Positions 1-9,146 of a DNA stretch of 45,216 bases are shown here, piece by piece. Location of the stretch: positions 1 to 45,216 of the forward strand of contig CALKXE010000087.1 of the NCBI GenBank assembly GCA_938003955.1. The letters run 5' to 3'. Positions within the stretch are counted from its first letter, which is position 1. Every line of letters starts with the position of its first letter. Origin of the DNA: an uncultured Saprospiraceae bacterium. Lineage in GTDB: Bacteria; Bacteroidota; Bacteroidia; Chitinophagales; Saprospiraceae. A model generated the notes under the pieces. It searched no databases, was not told the DNA's origin, and saw only the letters and a program-made list of their open reading frames with translations. Position numbers and translations under genes: made by a program.

Positions 1-177
1 CAACATAACTTTATTCCACCAACAATAAATCATCATACTCATGATCCAGAGATTGACGCTAAGTTAAACTTGACGTTAAATGTGGCTCAAGAGAGAAAAA
101 TAAACACGGTAATCAGCAACACATTTGGATTTGGAGGTCACAATGCCTCTATCGTAATTAAAAGATTTGAAAGCTGA
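1..177 (+). CDS. fabF: 3-oxoacyl-ACP synthase II (FabF), C-terminal fragment
   Basis: This is the 3' end of a gene that begins left of the window; 58 codons and a TGA stop are visible. The reading frame opens at base 1 and ends with the KASII C-terminal signature NTFGFGGHNAS at residues 40-50 of the fragment. That glycine-rich loop closes the active site of condensing enzymes. FabF performs the elongating decarboxylative condensation of malonyl-ACP with acyl-ACP in fatty-acid synthesis, in the cytoplasm. The next gene is rnc, 35 nt downstream on the same strand; the fabF-rnc order is common in Bacteroidota (often acpP-fabF-rnc), which supports the call. The catalytic Cys-His-His residues lie outside the window. 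Confidence 0.93.
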   Translation, partial: QHNFIPPTINHHTHDPEIDAKLNLTLNVAQERKINTVISNTFGFGGHNASIVIKRFES

Positions 178-212
178 TTTTAACACCATTTATTAGACTT
201 TATAATTTCTAT

Positions 213-899
213 TTGTCTGAGGATAAGGACCTCGCACAAAAGCTACATCCTGTAATAGGTTTTACACCTTGCAGGTTGGGTTTATTCAAACGCGCATTTT
301 CTCACAAGTCAATGAACAATGATGGAAAAAATGGCTCGAGTAATGAACGTTTAGAATATCTAGGTGATGCCGTATTATCAACAATTGTTGCTGAATATCT
401 TTTTAAAAAATATCCTAATAAAGACGAAGGCTTTCTCACAAAAATGAGATCTAAAATCGTAAAGCGTAAGACACTCAACGATATTGCTGATCAGATGGGT
501 CTTGATATTATTTTGAGTAATTACTCACAAGGTAGAATGAGTCACTCTATGTTAGGTAATGCACTAGAGGCTCTAGTAGGTGCCATTTATATAGAATTTG
601 GATATAAAAAGACCAAGAACTATGTGATAAAGAATATCCTTATGAAGTTTTTGGATATACACGAATTAGAAACAAAGGATGATAACTATAAGAGTCTTTT
701 ATTAGAGTGGTGTCAAAAACAGAGCAAAGATATTAGCTATCAGACAATCTCTAAATTCAAAATGGATAAGAGAGATAGATTTAAAGTAGGTGTCCTTATT
801 GATGGTAAACAAGTAGCGACCGCTGAAGATTTCAATAAGAAGTCTGCAGAACAATCCGCCTCTAAAAAGGCCATTAAAACGCTTGCTATAGGAGCCTAG
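213..899 (+). CDS. rnc: Ribonuclease III
   Basis: This enzyme cleaves double-stranded RNA and processes rRNA precursors. The 228-residue protein has the RNase III signature NERLEYLGDAVLS (about residues 44-56), which supplies the first acidic Mg2+ ligands. The second acidic cluster is in GNALEALVGAIYIE (about 116-129). A C-terminal double-stranded RNA-binding domain covers about 157-226. Length is normal. The start is uncertain: the first usable codon here is TTG at 213, but the frame is open back to 171, and the residues upstream of the TTG (IRLYNFY, from an ATT at 192) resemble the N-terminus of related enzymes. The true start may therefore be a rare codon slightly upstream. It follows fabF closely and is probably co-transcribed with it. 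Confidence 0.93.
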   Translation: MSEDKDLAQKLHPVIGFTPCRLGLFKRAFSHKSMNNDGKNGSSNERLEYLGDAVLSTIVAEYLFKKYPNKDEGFLTKMRSKIVKRKTLNDIADQMGLDIILSNYSQGRMSHSMLGNALEALVGAIYIEFGYKKTKNYVIKNILMKFLDIHELETKDDNYKSLLLEWCQKQSKDISYQTISKFKMDKRDRFKVGVLIDGKQVATAEDFNKKSAEQSASKKAIKTLAIGA

Positions 900-1092
900 C
901 TCTATAAAAAAGCTTTCTACAAATGTCTTTTCCTGATAAAAAAAAGAATTACAAAAGCCCTTAATACTCAATATGTCTTCTGTGCGTATTGATATCAAAT
1001 TGTAAAAAGAAAACTGAAACGTTTATCTTACACCCAAGATTATGTTTACGTAACCCCTACAAAGACATTCTTATAATTAGAAAATTTGATAA

Positions 1093-2643
1093 ATGAAGAT
1101 ATTACAAATCAAAAAATGGCATTCACACTTGTTACTATTTCCAATAGTTGTCTTTGCATTTTTTATTACTAACTGCTCTGAAGTAAGTGATATAAATTCA
1201 TTGGACAGAGAAGAACAAGAGCTAGAAATTGCTATTCCGTTAATCAATACAGAATTCAGTGTCAATGATTTGATTAGTGATGACACGGAAAATAATGTAG
1301 CTATTGCTGTTGATGACCAAGATAGAGTGACCGTAGTATATAAAGGGGATGTAGTTCGTCAGGGCTTAGCAGCAATATTTGCACCCATCCCAGTCGTCCC
1401 AGCTCCATTACTTGATTCTATAAATGATATACCCGTTCCATTTGCCAGTGATCAGCGAGTAGATAGAGCTATATTTGGCAAAACCAATATGGCGTATCGT
1501 TTTATTTCGCAATTCGAAGAGGATGTTAATATAACAGTTACAATACCACAATTATCTAAAGACGGTGAGATATTCACAACAGATTTCTTAGTGAAATATG
1601 AAGGAACCTCTCCAGTTGATTTCATATCCGATTCCATTTCTATTGAAGGTTGGACATTAGTTGATGATGAAAAAATTATAAGAATAGAATATGATGCTAG
1701 AACTGCAGACGGAGAACGACAAGTTTTCACAAGTGGCGCTGGTTTTTTCTTTAATGTAACTTTCGATTATATAGAGGGCTATTTTGGTAGTGAAATATTT
1801 GACATCAATGGTGATTTTGTTGCTATTGGTGTCCTTGACACATGGAGGAGTGGTGGTTTAGCTTTCGAAGATCCGAAGGTGAAAGTTTTTGTAGAGAACT
1901 CATTCGGATTTCCAGTAAGGTCAATTTTTAATACCATGCAAGTGGTCACTACGACTGGGGAAATGCTAGATATGGAAAGCGAAGTAATTGATAATAATGT
2001 AGATTTTGCCTATCCAAAACTGAATGAAATGGGCCAGGTAAAGACTACTGAATTCTCATTTACAAAGGACAACTCTAATATAGTTGATCTATTCAAGGAG
2101 AAGGTAAGGAGAGTAACTTACGATATAGACGCAGGTGCTAATCCTGACATGGATGAATCAATTACAGGCTTTGTAAATGAAGACAGCTACTTCTTAGTAT
2201 CAGTTGATGTAGAACTTCCGCTCAACGGGTCTGTAAATAATCTTGTGCTTCAAGATACAATTGACTTAGATCTTGACATTGACGATCTCGATGAAGCAAA
2301 TAATGCAGAATTCAAAAATGTGATTACAAATGATTTTCCAGCGGATATAACTTTACAAAGTTATTTCTACACAGAAGATGGAACATTGCTAGATTCACTA
2401 TTCAAGGATAGACTATTTATGCCTGGAGCATCAGTAGATGGTAGTGGTGTGTCTAGTGGAGGTAAGGAAGTAATCACGTTTGAAAATTTTGATGCTACAC
2501 GACTTCAAAATATCAAAAAAACGAAAAAAATGCTTCTTAATGTAAAAATTAATACGGGACAGGTTTCCTCAGATCCACTCTGGATATTAAATGATTATGG
2601 AATCAAATTCAAAGTGGGTGCTAAAATAAAAACCACACTCTAA
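1093..2643 (+). CDS. Large lipoprotein of unknown function
   Basis: I do not recognise a named family. The 516-residue protein starts with a basic and hydrophobic signal peptide ending in a lipobox (FFITNC, lipidated Cys28), so it is probably a lipoprotein anchored in the outer membrane. The rest is acidic, rich in Asp, Asn, Val and Ile, with the short beta-strand pattern of extracytoplasmic beta-sandwich proteins. There are no cysteines of note after the lipobox. The next gene, a DUF5723-type outer-membrane protein, starts 38 nt downstream on the same strand, so the pair is probably one operon whose products meet at the outer membrane. The role is unknown. Confidence 0.8.
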   Translation: MKILQIKKWHSHLLLFPIVVFAFFITNCSEVSDINSLDREEQELEIAIPLINTEFSVNDLISDDTENNVAIAVDDQDRVTVVYKGDVVRQGLAAIFAPIPVVPAPLLDSINDIPVPFASDQRVDRAIFGKTNMAYRFISQFEEDVNITVTIPQLSKDGEIFTTDFLVKYEGTSPVDFISDSISIEGWTLVDDEKIIRIEYDARTADGERQVFTSGAGFFFNVTFDYIEGYFGSEIFDINGDFVAIGVLDTWRSGGLAFEDPKVKVFVENSFGFPVRSIFNTMQVVTTTGEMLDMESEVIDNNVDFAYPKLNEMGQVKTTEFSFTKDNSNIVDLFKEKVRRVTYDIDAGANPDMDESITGFVNEDSYFLVSVDVELPLNGSVNNLVLQDTIDLDLDIDDLDEANNAEFKNVITNDFPADITLQSYFYTEDGTLLDSLFKDRLFMPGASVDGSGVSSGGKEVITFENFDATRLQNIKKTKKMLLNVKINTGQVSSDPLWILNDYGIKFKVGAKIKTTL

Positions 2644-2681
2644 TCAACACTTTTAAAGGAAACCATTTTTTCTAGATCAAA

Positions 2682-3989
2682 ATGATATCAATGAACATAT
2701 CAAAAATTATCTCTCTTACCGTATTTGTACTATTTACAACAGCTGCAATCGGTCAAAACATGAATTACTTTTTCATCGACGATATATATCAGCGAAGCTA
2801 TTTTAATCCAGCATTGAACGATGAAGGACGCATTTCGATTTCTACAGGATTAGGATTAGGCTTCATTACAGATGGTCCAAGCATTAACGATTTCATTATA
2901 GATGGCCCAAATGACAATCTTATATTATCGCCTGCCAATGCCATTTCAGCTATGAATGATGTAAATGACTTATATGGATATAGCAGTGTTAATACTTTTG
3001 ATGCTTCTATCAAGGTTCCTTTTTGTAGAATTTCTATTGGACATGCTTGGAAAGCAAATGGCTGGATGAGTTACACAAAAGATCTAGCGAATTTTGTCAC
3101 TTATGGGAATGGGAATTTTGTAGGCGAAACACTCAATCTTGGACCTCAAATTGACTATATAAATTACAATGAACTTTATCTTGGTATTCAAAAATCAATT
3201 GGCCCATTAAGTATAGGAGTAAGAGCAAAAAGACTAAATGGTGTAGAAGCCCTAAAAACAGAAAAGAGCACAATCAACCTTACTACTTCCGATGATATTT
3301 ATCAACTAACATTAGATACTGATTTTGAGATGCTGGCATCCAGTGCATTTAGCTATACTGATATTGATGATTTTGATCTAAATATTCAGAATTTTAGTTT
3401 TGACAACTTCTTTAGTAATAATGGAGGCTGGGCTTTTGATTTAGGCGCTTCATTGAATGTGGGAGATAGAATAGAACTGTCCTTAAGTGTACTCGACATT
3501 GGCAGTATTAACTGGGATGTAGATCCAAAAAGGTTTACATCTCAAAGCTCTCAAACTTTCGAAGGTATCGATGTAGCAGATTACATTAATTCTGATGATG
3601 AAATTGTAATTCTTGACTCAATAGAGAGTCTACTTAACATTACAGAATCTAATACAGAGTTTAGTACTACGCTACCAACCCAAATCTACCTTGGTGCAAA
3701 ATTTAAGATAAGTGATTTATGGACAGTCGGAGCAATAATACAAAGCGTAGGAAATGGAGATCGCAGATCAAATGCCTTAGGCTTAAACGCAACCGCGAAT
3801 GTATACAAGTGGCTATCCGTTGGTGTTTTATACTCTGCAAAAACAGGAAACTCGGCAAATTTTGGTCTTAATCTCAAAGCTCAGTTAGGGCCTGTAATTG
3901 GATTCTTTTCCACGGATAACATATTAAATGCTGGCACTTTTGATGGCAAAAACAATAATTTCAGAGCTGGCTTTAGTATGAGAATTTGA
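2682..3989 (+). CDS. DUF5723-type outer-membrane protein
   Basis: The 435-residue protein has a signal peptide cleaved after about residue 24 (TTAAIGQ). The mature N-terminus contains a YFNPAL-type motif (residues 40-45), as in Bacteroidota DUF5723 and PorV-like proteins. Alternating polar and apolar strands run to the end, which closes with an aromatic/Arg-containing strand (RAGFSMRI) typical of a beta-barrel C-terminus. The family is restricted to Bacteroidota and has no firm biochemical role. An in-frame ATG three codons downstream (2691) is an equally good start. Its partner is the lipoprotein immediately upstream. Assignment to DUF5723 is from recognised sequence character, not a search. 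Confidence 0.75.
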   Translation: MISMNISKIISLTVFVLFTTAAIGQNMNYFFIDDIYQRSYFNPALNDEGRISISTGLGLGFITDGPSINDFIIDGPNDNLILSPANAISAMNDVNDLYGYSSVNTFDASIKVPFCRISIGHAWKANGWMSYTKDLANFVTYGNGNFVGETLNLGPQIDYINYNELYLGIQKSIGPLSIGVRAKRLNGVEALKTEKSTINLTTSDDIYQLTLDTDFEMLASSAFSYTDIDDFDLNIQNFSFDNFFSNNGGWAFDLGASLNVGDRIELSLSVLDIGSINWDVDPKRFTSQSSQTFEGIDVADYINSDDEIVILDSIESLLNITESNTEFSTTLPTQIYLGAKFKISDLWTVGAIIQSVGNGDRRSNALGLNATANVYKWLSVGVLYSAKTGNSANFGLNLKAQLGPVIGFFSTDNILNAGTFDGKNNNFRAGFSMRI

Positions 3990-4045
3990 AAACTTATTAT
4001 TAAAGCTACTAAATCATCTAGATAAATATAGTGCGGATTGGAATA

Positions 4046-4660
4046 TTAGAGTTTATCAATACCAATAGCATCAACGGATAATTCAATCTGCCCGAATTCG
4101 ATCATGGCATTAAATATCCTAACTGATTCATAAGAAGTAATTTGTTCTTGTGTTATGTGTTGTTGAATAATTTGTTCTTGATCAATTAGACGAGCTCTCT
4201 TTGTACCTTTTAAAAGTGGCTTTTCGGGTGTATACCACATTCCATTTTTCAGGAATGCTAGATTACCATAGTAGCTATCCGTTACTAATCCGTTTTGAAT
4301 CATAATCATATCGTCTGCACTACCCCGCTGGCTAAAATATACATCTAACTGGTCTCTGTCAAGATATTTGTGATCGTAATTCCATGTATCATCTATTTCT
4401 ATAACTTTTAGACTTCTTATCGGTCTTAGTTCATATGGTTGATACGCTACAGATTCTATCTTATCTCCGTATACTATTCTGCATTTGACAATTGATTCTT
4501 TTGCTTCAGCGACATCTATGACCTTTCCAAGATCTAACATCTCAGCTTTTTTATATAATGCAGATCGAGCCATATTTGCTCTTTGATTGTGGTATTCGAG
4601 TAATTGGACCTGCTGATTTTTGATGCAGATTGATTCTATGAGCAATGGGCGACTATCCAT
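4046..4660 (-). CDS. pabC: Class IV aminotransferase, probable 4-amino-4-deoxychorismate lyase
   Basis: This PLP enzyme is expected to convert 4-amino-4-deoxychorismate to 4-aminobenzoate and pyruvate for folate synthesis. The 204-residue protein shows the fold-type IV landmarks: an Arg-rich N-terminal region (HNQRANMARSAL), the PLP lysine in DHKYLDR (Lys98), a LVTDSYYGNLAF segment, and TPEKPLLKGTKRARLID for phosphate binding. It is shorter than E. coli PabC (about 270 residues), but Bacteroidota 'aminotransferase class IV' partners of PabB are often this short. Its start overlaps the end of pabB by 8 nt, so the two are translationally coupled. A branched-chain aminotransferase role is unlikely given the size and the neighbour. 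Confidence 0.85.
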   Translation of the reverse strand: MDSRPLLIESICIKNQQVQLLEYHNQRANMARSALYKKAEMLDLGKVIDVAEAKESIVKCRIVYGDKIESVAYQPYELRPIRSLKVIEIDDTWNYDHKYLDRDQLDVYFSQRGSADDMIMIQNGLVTDSYYGNLAFLKNGMWYTPEKPLLKGTKRARLIDQEQIIQQHITQEQITSYESVRIFNAMIEFGQIELSVDAIGIDKL

Positions 4661-5675
4661 TGATTGAAGCAGATTTTGATTCCGAAGATTCCATATCTGT
4701 GATTGGAAGATATACTTTATCGATCATTTCTTGATATTCTTTATCCACGTTACTCATAGATGTAATACCACATCCGCTCCTGTAATGTAGCTCTTCTCCG
4801 ACCTCTTCTATGAATCTAATCATAACACCAGAGTCAAGATCTTTGCCATCAAAAATACCGCAAACACCTGTATAGTATCCTCGTTTTAGATTTTCGGCGT
4901 CTCGAATAATTTCTAAAGTTTTCTTTTTCGGAGCACCACTTATACTACCCGCTGGCAGTAATTTGAACATGATATCTCCTATATGATCAGTATAGTCATC
5001 TGGAAGTTGTCCAGATATCTTAGAACTTACTTGAAGTAGGTTTCTATCACTGGTTGTTATTTGATCTATATATCGGAATTTGTCCACTTTTACGTCTTTC
5101 GCAACTCTACTAAGATCATTTCTTATCAGATCGACGATGGTATAGTGTTCTGCGGTTTCCTTTTCATCAGATAGGATTATCGATGCTGCATTCTCGATGC
5201 TTGCGTCTATGGTACCTTTCATTGGATTGGATGATATACGCCCTTCTTTGATCTGAACAAATATCTCTGGCGAATAACAAACAAATTCGTCTTCCAAGTG
5301 AATCTTATACTTAGCAGATGTAATATAGAAAATATCTTCTAGACCTAGATTTGATATTACTCTCGTAGGGTAAGTAAGATTGAGAAGAAACGAATTTCCT
5401 AATTGTATCTCATTTACCACCTTTTTGAATCCGATTTTATATTGCGCCTTACTGATCGGATAGGCATCCAAATAGAATTTATCAATATCACTTTTTTGAG
5501 TTTTGACATTGGTCACTCCATTAATATCAAACTTCAAAGTAGTCTCTTTCTCGAAATCTGTGCAGATGATAATCTTCTCCATTTCAAAATCTATCAAAAA
5601 TAAGAAAGGAACTCCTCGCTTACCGAGGTAATTCATCGCTGATCTAGCTGCCTTCTTCGAATTATAAATTATCAT
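4653..5675 (-). CDS. pabB: Aminodeoxychorismate synthase component I
   Basis: PabB aminates chorismate to 4-amino-4-deoxychorismate using ammonia from a glutaminase partner. The 340-residue protein lacks the long N-terminal domain of E. coli PabB, which is usual for Bacteroidota. The chorismate-binding core is complete: NPMKGTID at residues 150-157, HYTIVDLIRNDLSRV, LLPAGSISGAPKKKTLEII and a GYYTGVCGIF segment. Lys153 in the PxKGT motif is the nucleophile that separates PabB from anthranilate synthase, which has PIAGT. No pabA glutaminase is present in the window; it may be elsewhere or shared with trpG. The gene overlaps the aminotransferase gene downstream. Confidence 0.93.
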   Translation of the reverse strand: MIIYNSKKAARSAMNYLGKRGVPFLFLIDFEMEKIIICTDFEKETTLKFDINGVTNVKTQKSDIDKFYLDAYPISKAQYKIGFKKVVNEIQLGNSFLLNLTYPTRVISNLGLEDIFYITSAKYKIHLEDEFVCYSPEIFVQIKEGRISSNPMKGTIDASIENAASIILSDEKETAEHYTIVDLIRNDLSRVAKDVKVDKFRYIDQITTSDRNLLQVSSKISGQLPDDYTDHIGDIMFKLLPAGSISGAPKKKTLEIIRDAENLKRGYYTGVCGIFDGKDLDSGVMIRFIEEVGEELHYRSGCGITSMSNVDKEYQEMIDKVYLPITDMESSESKSASING

Positions 5676-5789
5676 CGGTGATATAATGGTAATTGAGGGG
5701 GCAAAAGTTCTATTTATCTATCTTTTCTTATAAGAAAATAGGGACTTAGTATACAAGATTGGCATCAAATGAAAGATAAGCTTAAAACC

Positions 5790-5837
5790 AAACAGTTAAG
5801 GAGAATAGGTTTATCAATATTCTCCCTATCACTGTTT
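5790..5837 (-). terminator. Imperfect hairpin between pabB and the sigma-factor operon
   Basis: Two nested inverted repeats form one hairpin: outer arms AAACAGT (5790-5796) and ACTGTTT (5831-5837), inner arms GGAGAATA (5800-5807) and TATTCTCC (5818-5825), with a 10-nt loop. It lies downstream of the minus-strand outer-membrane protein gene and upstream of pabB. On the minus strand it is followed by an interrupted T-rich stretch, so it may end the sigma operon transcript. The T tract is weak, hence moderate confidence. Confidence 0.45.
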
Positions 5838-5911
5838 TGATTAATATTGTTGTAGTTGGTTACATCCCGAAACTGAGGTATGTGTAATTGGTCTATTTGT
5901 ATTATAATTCA

Positions 5912-7111
5912 TTAGAAAATCTTCCCTACTTTAAAATCTAGTACAGCTCTAGAACCTCCAATACTTGGGCTTCCAGTAGCAATAGTTTCATTTATTTTTA
6001 TATTTACACCAAATTGAAAATCAAAATAATAACTATCCAACATTGTTTTTTGAAATCCTAAACCAAAGGGAATACCCAAATAATTCTGTTTCCCAATCAC
6101 ATCATTACCATCGTTAAAAGTTAATTTCGAATCTCCAAATTGAAATGAGCTACCTAAATACCAATAGTTTCCTGATAAATTATTTCCAGATTCTCCTTTC
6201 TTAATATTTTTATTGAGATTATAGTAGTGCCTTAGTGCTACTGTATAACCCAAACTGTACTCACTGATACCTGCACTAGTGTTGAGGTTACTAATTCGTG
6301 TACTAGCTCCAACAAAAATTTCTAATTCTTGATCTATAGAAAAAGCAGATGATCCTAGCTTTTTTTCATATGATATTTCAGGATTTAAGCTTGCGCTAAA
6401 TTGATTGCCGCCTCCATAGAGTGAACTTGATCCATAACTCATACTAAATGTCTTATTCAGATTGAATTTCATAGCTGATTTCCTATCGAGATGACATTTA
6501 AATATTGGGCATTTTACAACATCACTAATTTCGTAATTTTTACCAAAAGCTACACCAACGATAGATCTGTTTTGGAGCGTCACCAATGACGATGTAACTT
6601 GGTCACCAGTTGATGAAATATTTTCATAAGTATTATAGCTTAATTCAATGCCCATATCAACATATCCTGTATTAAGAAATCTTCTTTGCGAGCCCCAATT
6701 TATATTATAGTTAAAGGAAACATTTTTTCGCCCGTCACCAATAAATGGTGATCCATCATAACCAACACCTGCTGAAAAATACTCACTTGATAAATTATTA
6801 GCTTGCTTGCCTTCCTTTATCAATTTAGATAGTTTATAATAATATCGTAACTCTAAATCTGATCTAATCCCGAATCCATTATCGGTAGAATAAAATGGAA
6901 TAATAGATGTATTGATAGAAAACGACTCAGATAGTTTCTGTTCATACGCAAGCGGTCCTGTTTTAATCAGGTATTTTGTTTCTTTATCTATCATAAACGC
7001 TTCTTGTTCATCTGTAAGATAAAGAACTGAATCTTGCTTATAATTGTCTACAGTTTGCCCAGATATTACAGCTGACATCGCCATAATTATTAGTAGTATA
7101 AATTGTTTCAT
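5912..7111 (-). CDS. Outer-membrane protein with internal duplication, last gene of the sigma operon
   Basis: I do not recognise a named family. The 399-residue protein has a signal peptide (about residues 1-19, ending ISGQ) and strand-rich sequence ending LDFKVGKIF, typical of an outer-membrane barrel. It is an internal tandem duplication: residues 54-160 (LAYEQKLSESFSI; RYYYKLSKLIKEGKQANNLS) match residues 246-375 (ISYEKKLGSSAFSI; RHYYNLNKNIKKGESGNNLS). It ends with PSIGGSRAVLDF. It is the last gene of a four-gene minus-strand operon starting with an ECF sigma factor, 9 nt after the DUF4097-like gene, so it is probably part of that regulon. Each half also resembles Bacteroidota small barrel proteins with the motif YYYN...GK...SG.Y. 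Confidence 0.78.
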   Translation of the reverse strand: MKQFILLIIMAMSAVISGQTVDNYKQDSVLYLTDEQEAFMIDKETKYLIKTGPLAYEQKLSESFSINTSIIPFYSTDNGFGIRSDLELRYYYKLSKLIKEGKQANNLSSEYFSAGVGYDGSPFIGDGRKNVSFNYNINWGSQRRFLNTGYVDMGIELSYNTYENISSTGDQVTSSLVTLQNRSIVGVAFGKNYEISDVVKCPIFKCHLDRKSAMKFNLNKTFSMSYGSSSLYGGGNQFSASLNPEISYEKKLGSSAFSIDQELEIFVGASTRISNLNTSAGISEYSLGYTVALRHYYNLNKNIKKGESGNNLSGNYWYLGSSFQFGDSKLTFNDGNDVIGKQNYLGIPFGLGFQKTMLDSYYFDFQFGVNIKINETIATGSPSIGGSRAVLDFKVGKIF

Positions 7112-7120
7112 AATTTAGTT

Positions 7121-8035
7121 TTAGTTGGTTTTTGACTTCCTTTTATAGGTCTTAATCTTGATATTCTCAATTTCAGAACTTATCAGGCCTGTTGGTTTCT
7201 TGCCTTTAGTATTCGAGATTATACCATTGGAGTTTTCTCCTTCTTTTGATATTTTTAGTGGAATCGAATCATCTTGCCCCATGATCGAACACTCTTTACA
7301 AGTCAAGGCGATTGCCTCTTCAAAATCCTCCTGTATATAAAGTGATATAGGAGAGTATGAAGCATTCACATTATAGAAAGCCGATCTTCTAGGGTAGAAT
7401 ATTTCTAATTCTCCATAGCTAGCTTCAACTTCTGTTTTACCCGTCACATTTTCCATTGTAATATTGGATCGATCAGCTTCAATATTCATCTCACCATCAT
7501 AGCCATCAACAGTTATATCCCCGTACTTCGTTATTATATTTGAGGAGCCAGAAAAATCATAAATATTAATTGCTGAGAAATCACTTTGGATGTCAACCAT
7601 CTTAAATCCCCCTGAAATTTCAATCGCTCCGAAGGCGTTAGTCAATTCCACTTTCATCCCGTGTGGAACTATAAGATCGACTGTTACTGTAATGTTTGAT
7701 TTAGGTTTATCAGCCGGAGATTTTATCCGTAAAGCATTGCTGTAGATAAATGATTTACCATCTTTCTCGAAAACGACGTTTACTTTTTCTAAATCAGCAC
7801 TTGCTTGTTTCTTATCTGTAAATTTTGATATCACATTAATACTTGCCTTGATGTAGTCCTCATCCCATGATGATAAATTCAAGTATGTACGTTCACCTGA
7901 AATGGTTAGGTTATTCTTATTTGTACATGGATACTTTTTCTCTATTGTCTTGATTTCTTTGTATGCTAAACCTTGAGCCATGCTCCAGGTGCACCAAAAG
8001 AAAGCGAGTACGGTGGTATATATAATTCGGTTCAT
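7121..8035 (-). CDS. DUF4097-like secreted beta-helix protein
   Basis: The 304-residue protein has a signal peptide (about 1-20, ending WSMAQ). Repeated short strands from about residue 110 to 250 (FGAIEISGGF, SDFSAINIYDF, YGDITVDGYDG, DRSNITMENVTG) form the ladder typical of DUF4097/DUF2807 putative adhesin domains, a right-handed beta-helix. The role is unknown; in Bacteroidota such genes often follow an ECF sigma and anti-sigma pair. The ATG overlaps the TAA of the anti-sigma gene (TAATG), so translation is probably coupled. The C-terminus is Lys-rich (KTYKRKSKTN). Membrane association through lipid is not indicated because there is no lipobox. Confidence 0.78.
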   Translation of the reverse strand: MNRIIYTTVLAFFWCTWSMAQGLAYKEIKTIEKKYPCTNKNNLTISGERTYLNLSSWDEDYIKASINVISKFTDKKQASADLEKVNVVFEKDGKSFIYSNALRIKSPADKPKSNITVTVDLIVPHGMKVELTNAFGAIEISGGFKMVDIQSDFSAINIYDFSGSSNIITKYGDITVDGYDGEMNIEADRSNITMENVTGKTEVEASYGELEIFYPRRSAFYNVNASYSPISLYIQEDFEEAIALTCKECSIMGQDDSIPLKISKEGENSNGIISNTKGKKPTGLISSEIENIKIKTYKRKSKTN

Positions 8036-8634
8036 TACGCTCCTTTTATCATTGATTTAATTAATTCGGCCTTCTCTCTTTCGATTTTCGCAAGCATCTT
8101 TTGAGAGTTTTTATCTACTCCGTATTGCTCTTGCATTTGCCGTATATCCTTCTCTGCAGCTTCCAGTTTCTTCATTTGCTTTTCATAGTCCAGCTTGTCT
8201 TTTGCTGTGTATAAGAAGTCATTCTCATTTATAAAACTAATCGCTTGTATCAACTCATTATTTAGAGGGCCCTCTATAGATTTCGTCGAAATTTCTGTTT
8301 TTATTACTTCGGATGAATATGAGATTTCAGTATCATTATTTCTTGACAACACAAATATTAATGCGCTTACAAGAATCAGTAATCCAACTAATACATAAGT
8401 TCGTGGATTGACCCTAAATTTCTCTGACACTTCTACCCTAATATTTGGTTTTTCGTCTAGCTCTGCATCTATCTTATCCCATAAATCTTCCGGAGCTTTA
8501 TGTGTTTTTAGCTGAGATACTTGATCATTTAGATCTAAATCTGTCTCAATCGCATCCCATGCATCAGGTGCTATATAGGTCTGAGCCTGCAGCTTGGAGA
8601 TCATCTCCTCATATGTCATCTTTGCCTTGCTCAT
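8035..8634 (-). CDS. Membrane-bound anti-sigma factor (probable)
   Basis: The 199-residue protein has a cytoplasmic N-terminal region, one transmembrane helix at about residues 80-97 (YVLVGLLILVSALIFVLS) and an extracytoplasmic tail whose C-terminal 50 residues are a predicted coiled coil rich in Glu, Lys and Gln. The cytoplasmic part carries two related motifs, APDAWDAIE (22-30) and APEDLWDKID (47-56), which probably form short helices that hold the sigma factor. No zinc-binding HxxxCxxC motif of ZAS anti-sigma factors is present. Its ATG overlaps the TGA of the sigma gene (ATGA). Function is inferred from topology and position. Confidence 0.78.
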   Translation of the reverse strand: MSKAKMTYEEMISKLQAQTYIAPDAWDAIETDLDLNDQVSQLKTHKAPEDLWDKIDAELDEKPNIRVEVSEKFRVNPRTYVLVGLLILVSALIFVLSRNNDTEISYSSEVIKTEISTKSIEGPLNNELIQAISFINENDFLYTAKDKLDYEKQMKKLEAAEKDIRQMQEQYGVDKNSQKMLAKIEREKAELIKSMIKGA

Positions 8635-9146
8635 CCTACTAAATATTCGCTTAATATGTTTTTCAATTTTGTTTTAGCATAGTGCAATTGAGACTTTGAT
8701 GTCCCTACTGAAATATCCAACTCTGCCGCTATTTCTTTATGACTGAACCCCTCTATCTCGGCCATCACGAACACTGTTCTACTTTTATAAGGCAGCGATT
8801 GTATCGCCTGTTCTATATAATCTGTATCCCCTCGTTCTGGTGATGATAAATTTGCTGCTGCTGATTCTTCGAGGTTTACCACATCTTTCTTCTTTGTCAC
8901 ATAATTATATGCTTTACGGATCACCATTTTCTTAATCCAAGCATAGAAGAACTTTGGCTCTTTCAGACTATTGATTCCTTTAAATGCATCTATAAATGCC
9001 TCTTGAAGAATATCACTCGCTGCATCAAAATCATTGCAAATCCTATAAGCTATCGTAAACAACTTATCCTTATGCATCGAGTAGAGTGCTTTTTGGGCAG
9101 CTCTATCGTTCGCTTTACATTGGATTATTAATTGTATTTCGTTCAT
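8631..9146 (-). CDS. ECF RNA polymerase sigma factor
   Basis: This 171-residue sigma-70 family protein has region 2 (about residues 10-75; the helix includes DAASDILQEAFIDAFKGI) and region 4 (about 110-165; the HTH includes GFSHKEIAAELDISVGTSKSQLHYAKTK). It lacks regions 1 and 3, as ECF factors do. It directs RNA polymerase to a dedicated set of promoters and is held by the anti-sigma factor encoded immediately downstream. It is the first gene of a four-gene operon with 1-9 nt overlaps or gaps. No obvious house-keeping promoter could be fixed upstream. A second, different ECF system lies at 35.3-36.3 kb. Confidence 0.93.
   Translation of the reverse strand: MNEIQLIIQCKANDRAAQKALYSMHKDKLFTIAYRICNDFDAASDILQEAFIDAFKGINSLKEPKFFYAWIKKMVIRKAYNYVTKKKDVVNLEESAAANLSSPERGDTDYIEQAIQSLPYKSRTVFVMAEIEGFSHKEIAAELDISVGTSKSQLHYAKTKLKNILSEYLVG

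Noticed and set aside
886..908. Hairpin over the rnc stop codon as a terminator
   Set aside because: The stem is short with a bulge and is followed by A's rather than T's on the plus strand.
702..998. Minus-strand open frame over the end of rnc
   Set aside because: It overlaps the well-supported rnc gene on the other strand and has no recognisable features. The same applies to the many other antisense frames over real genes.
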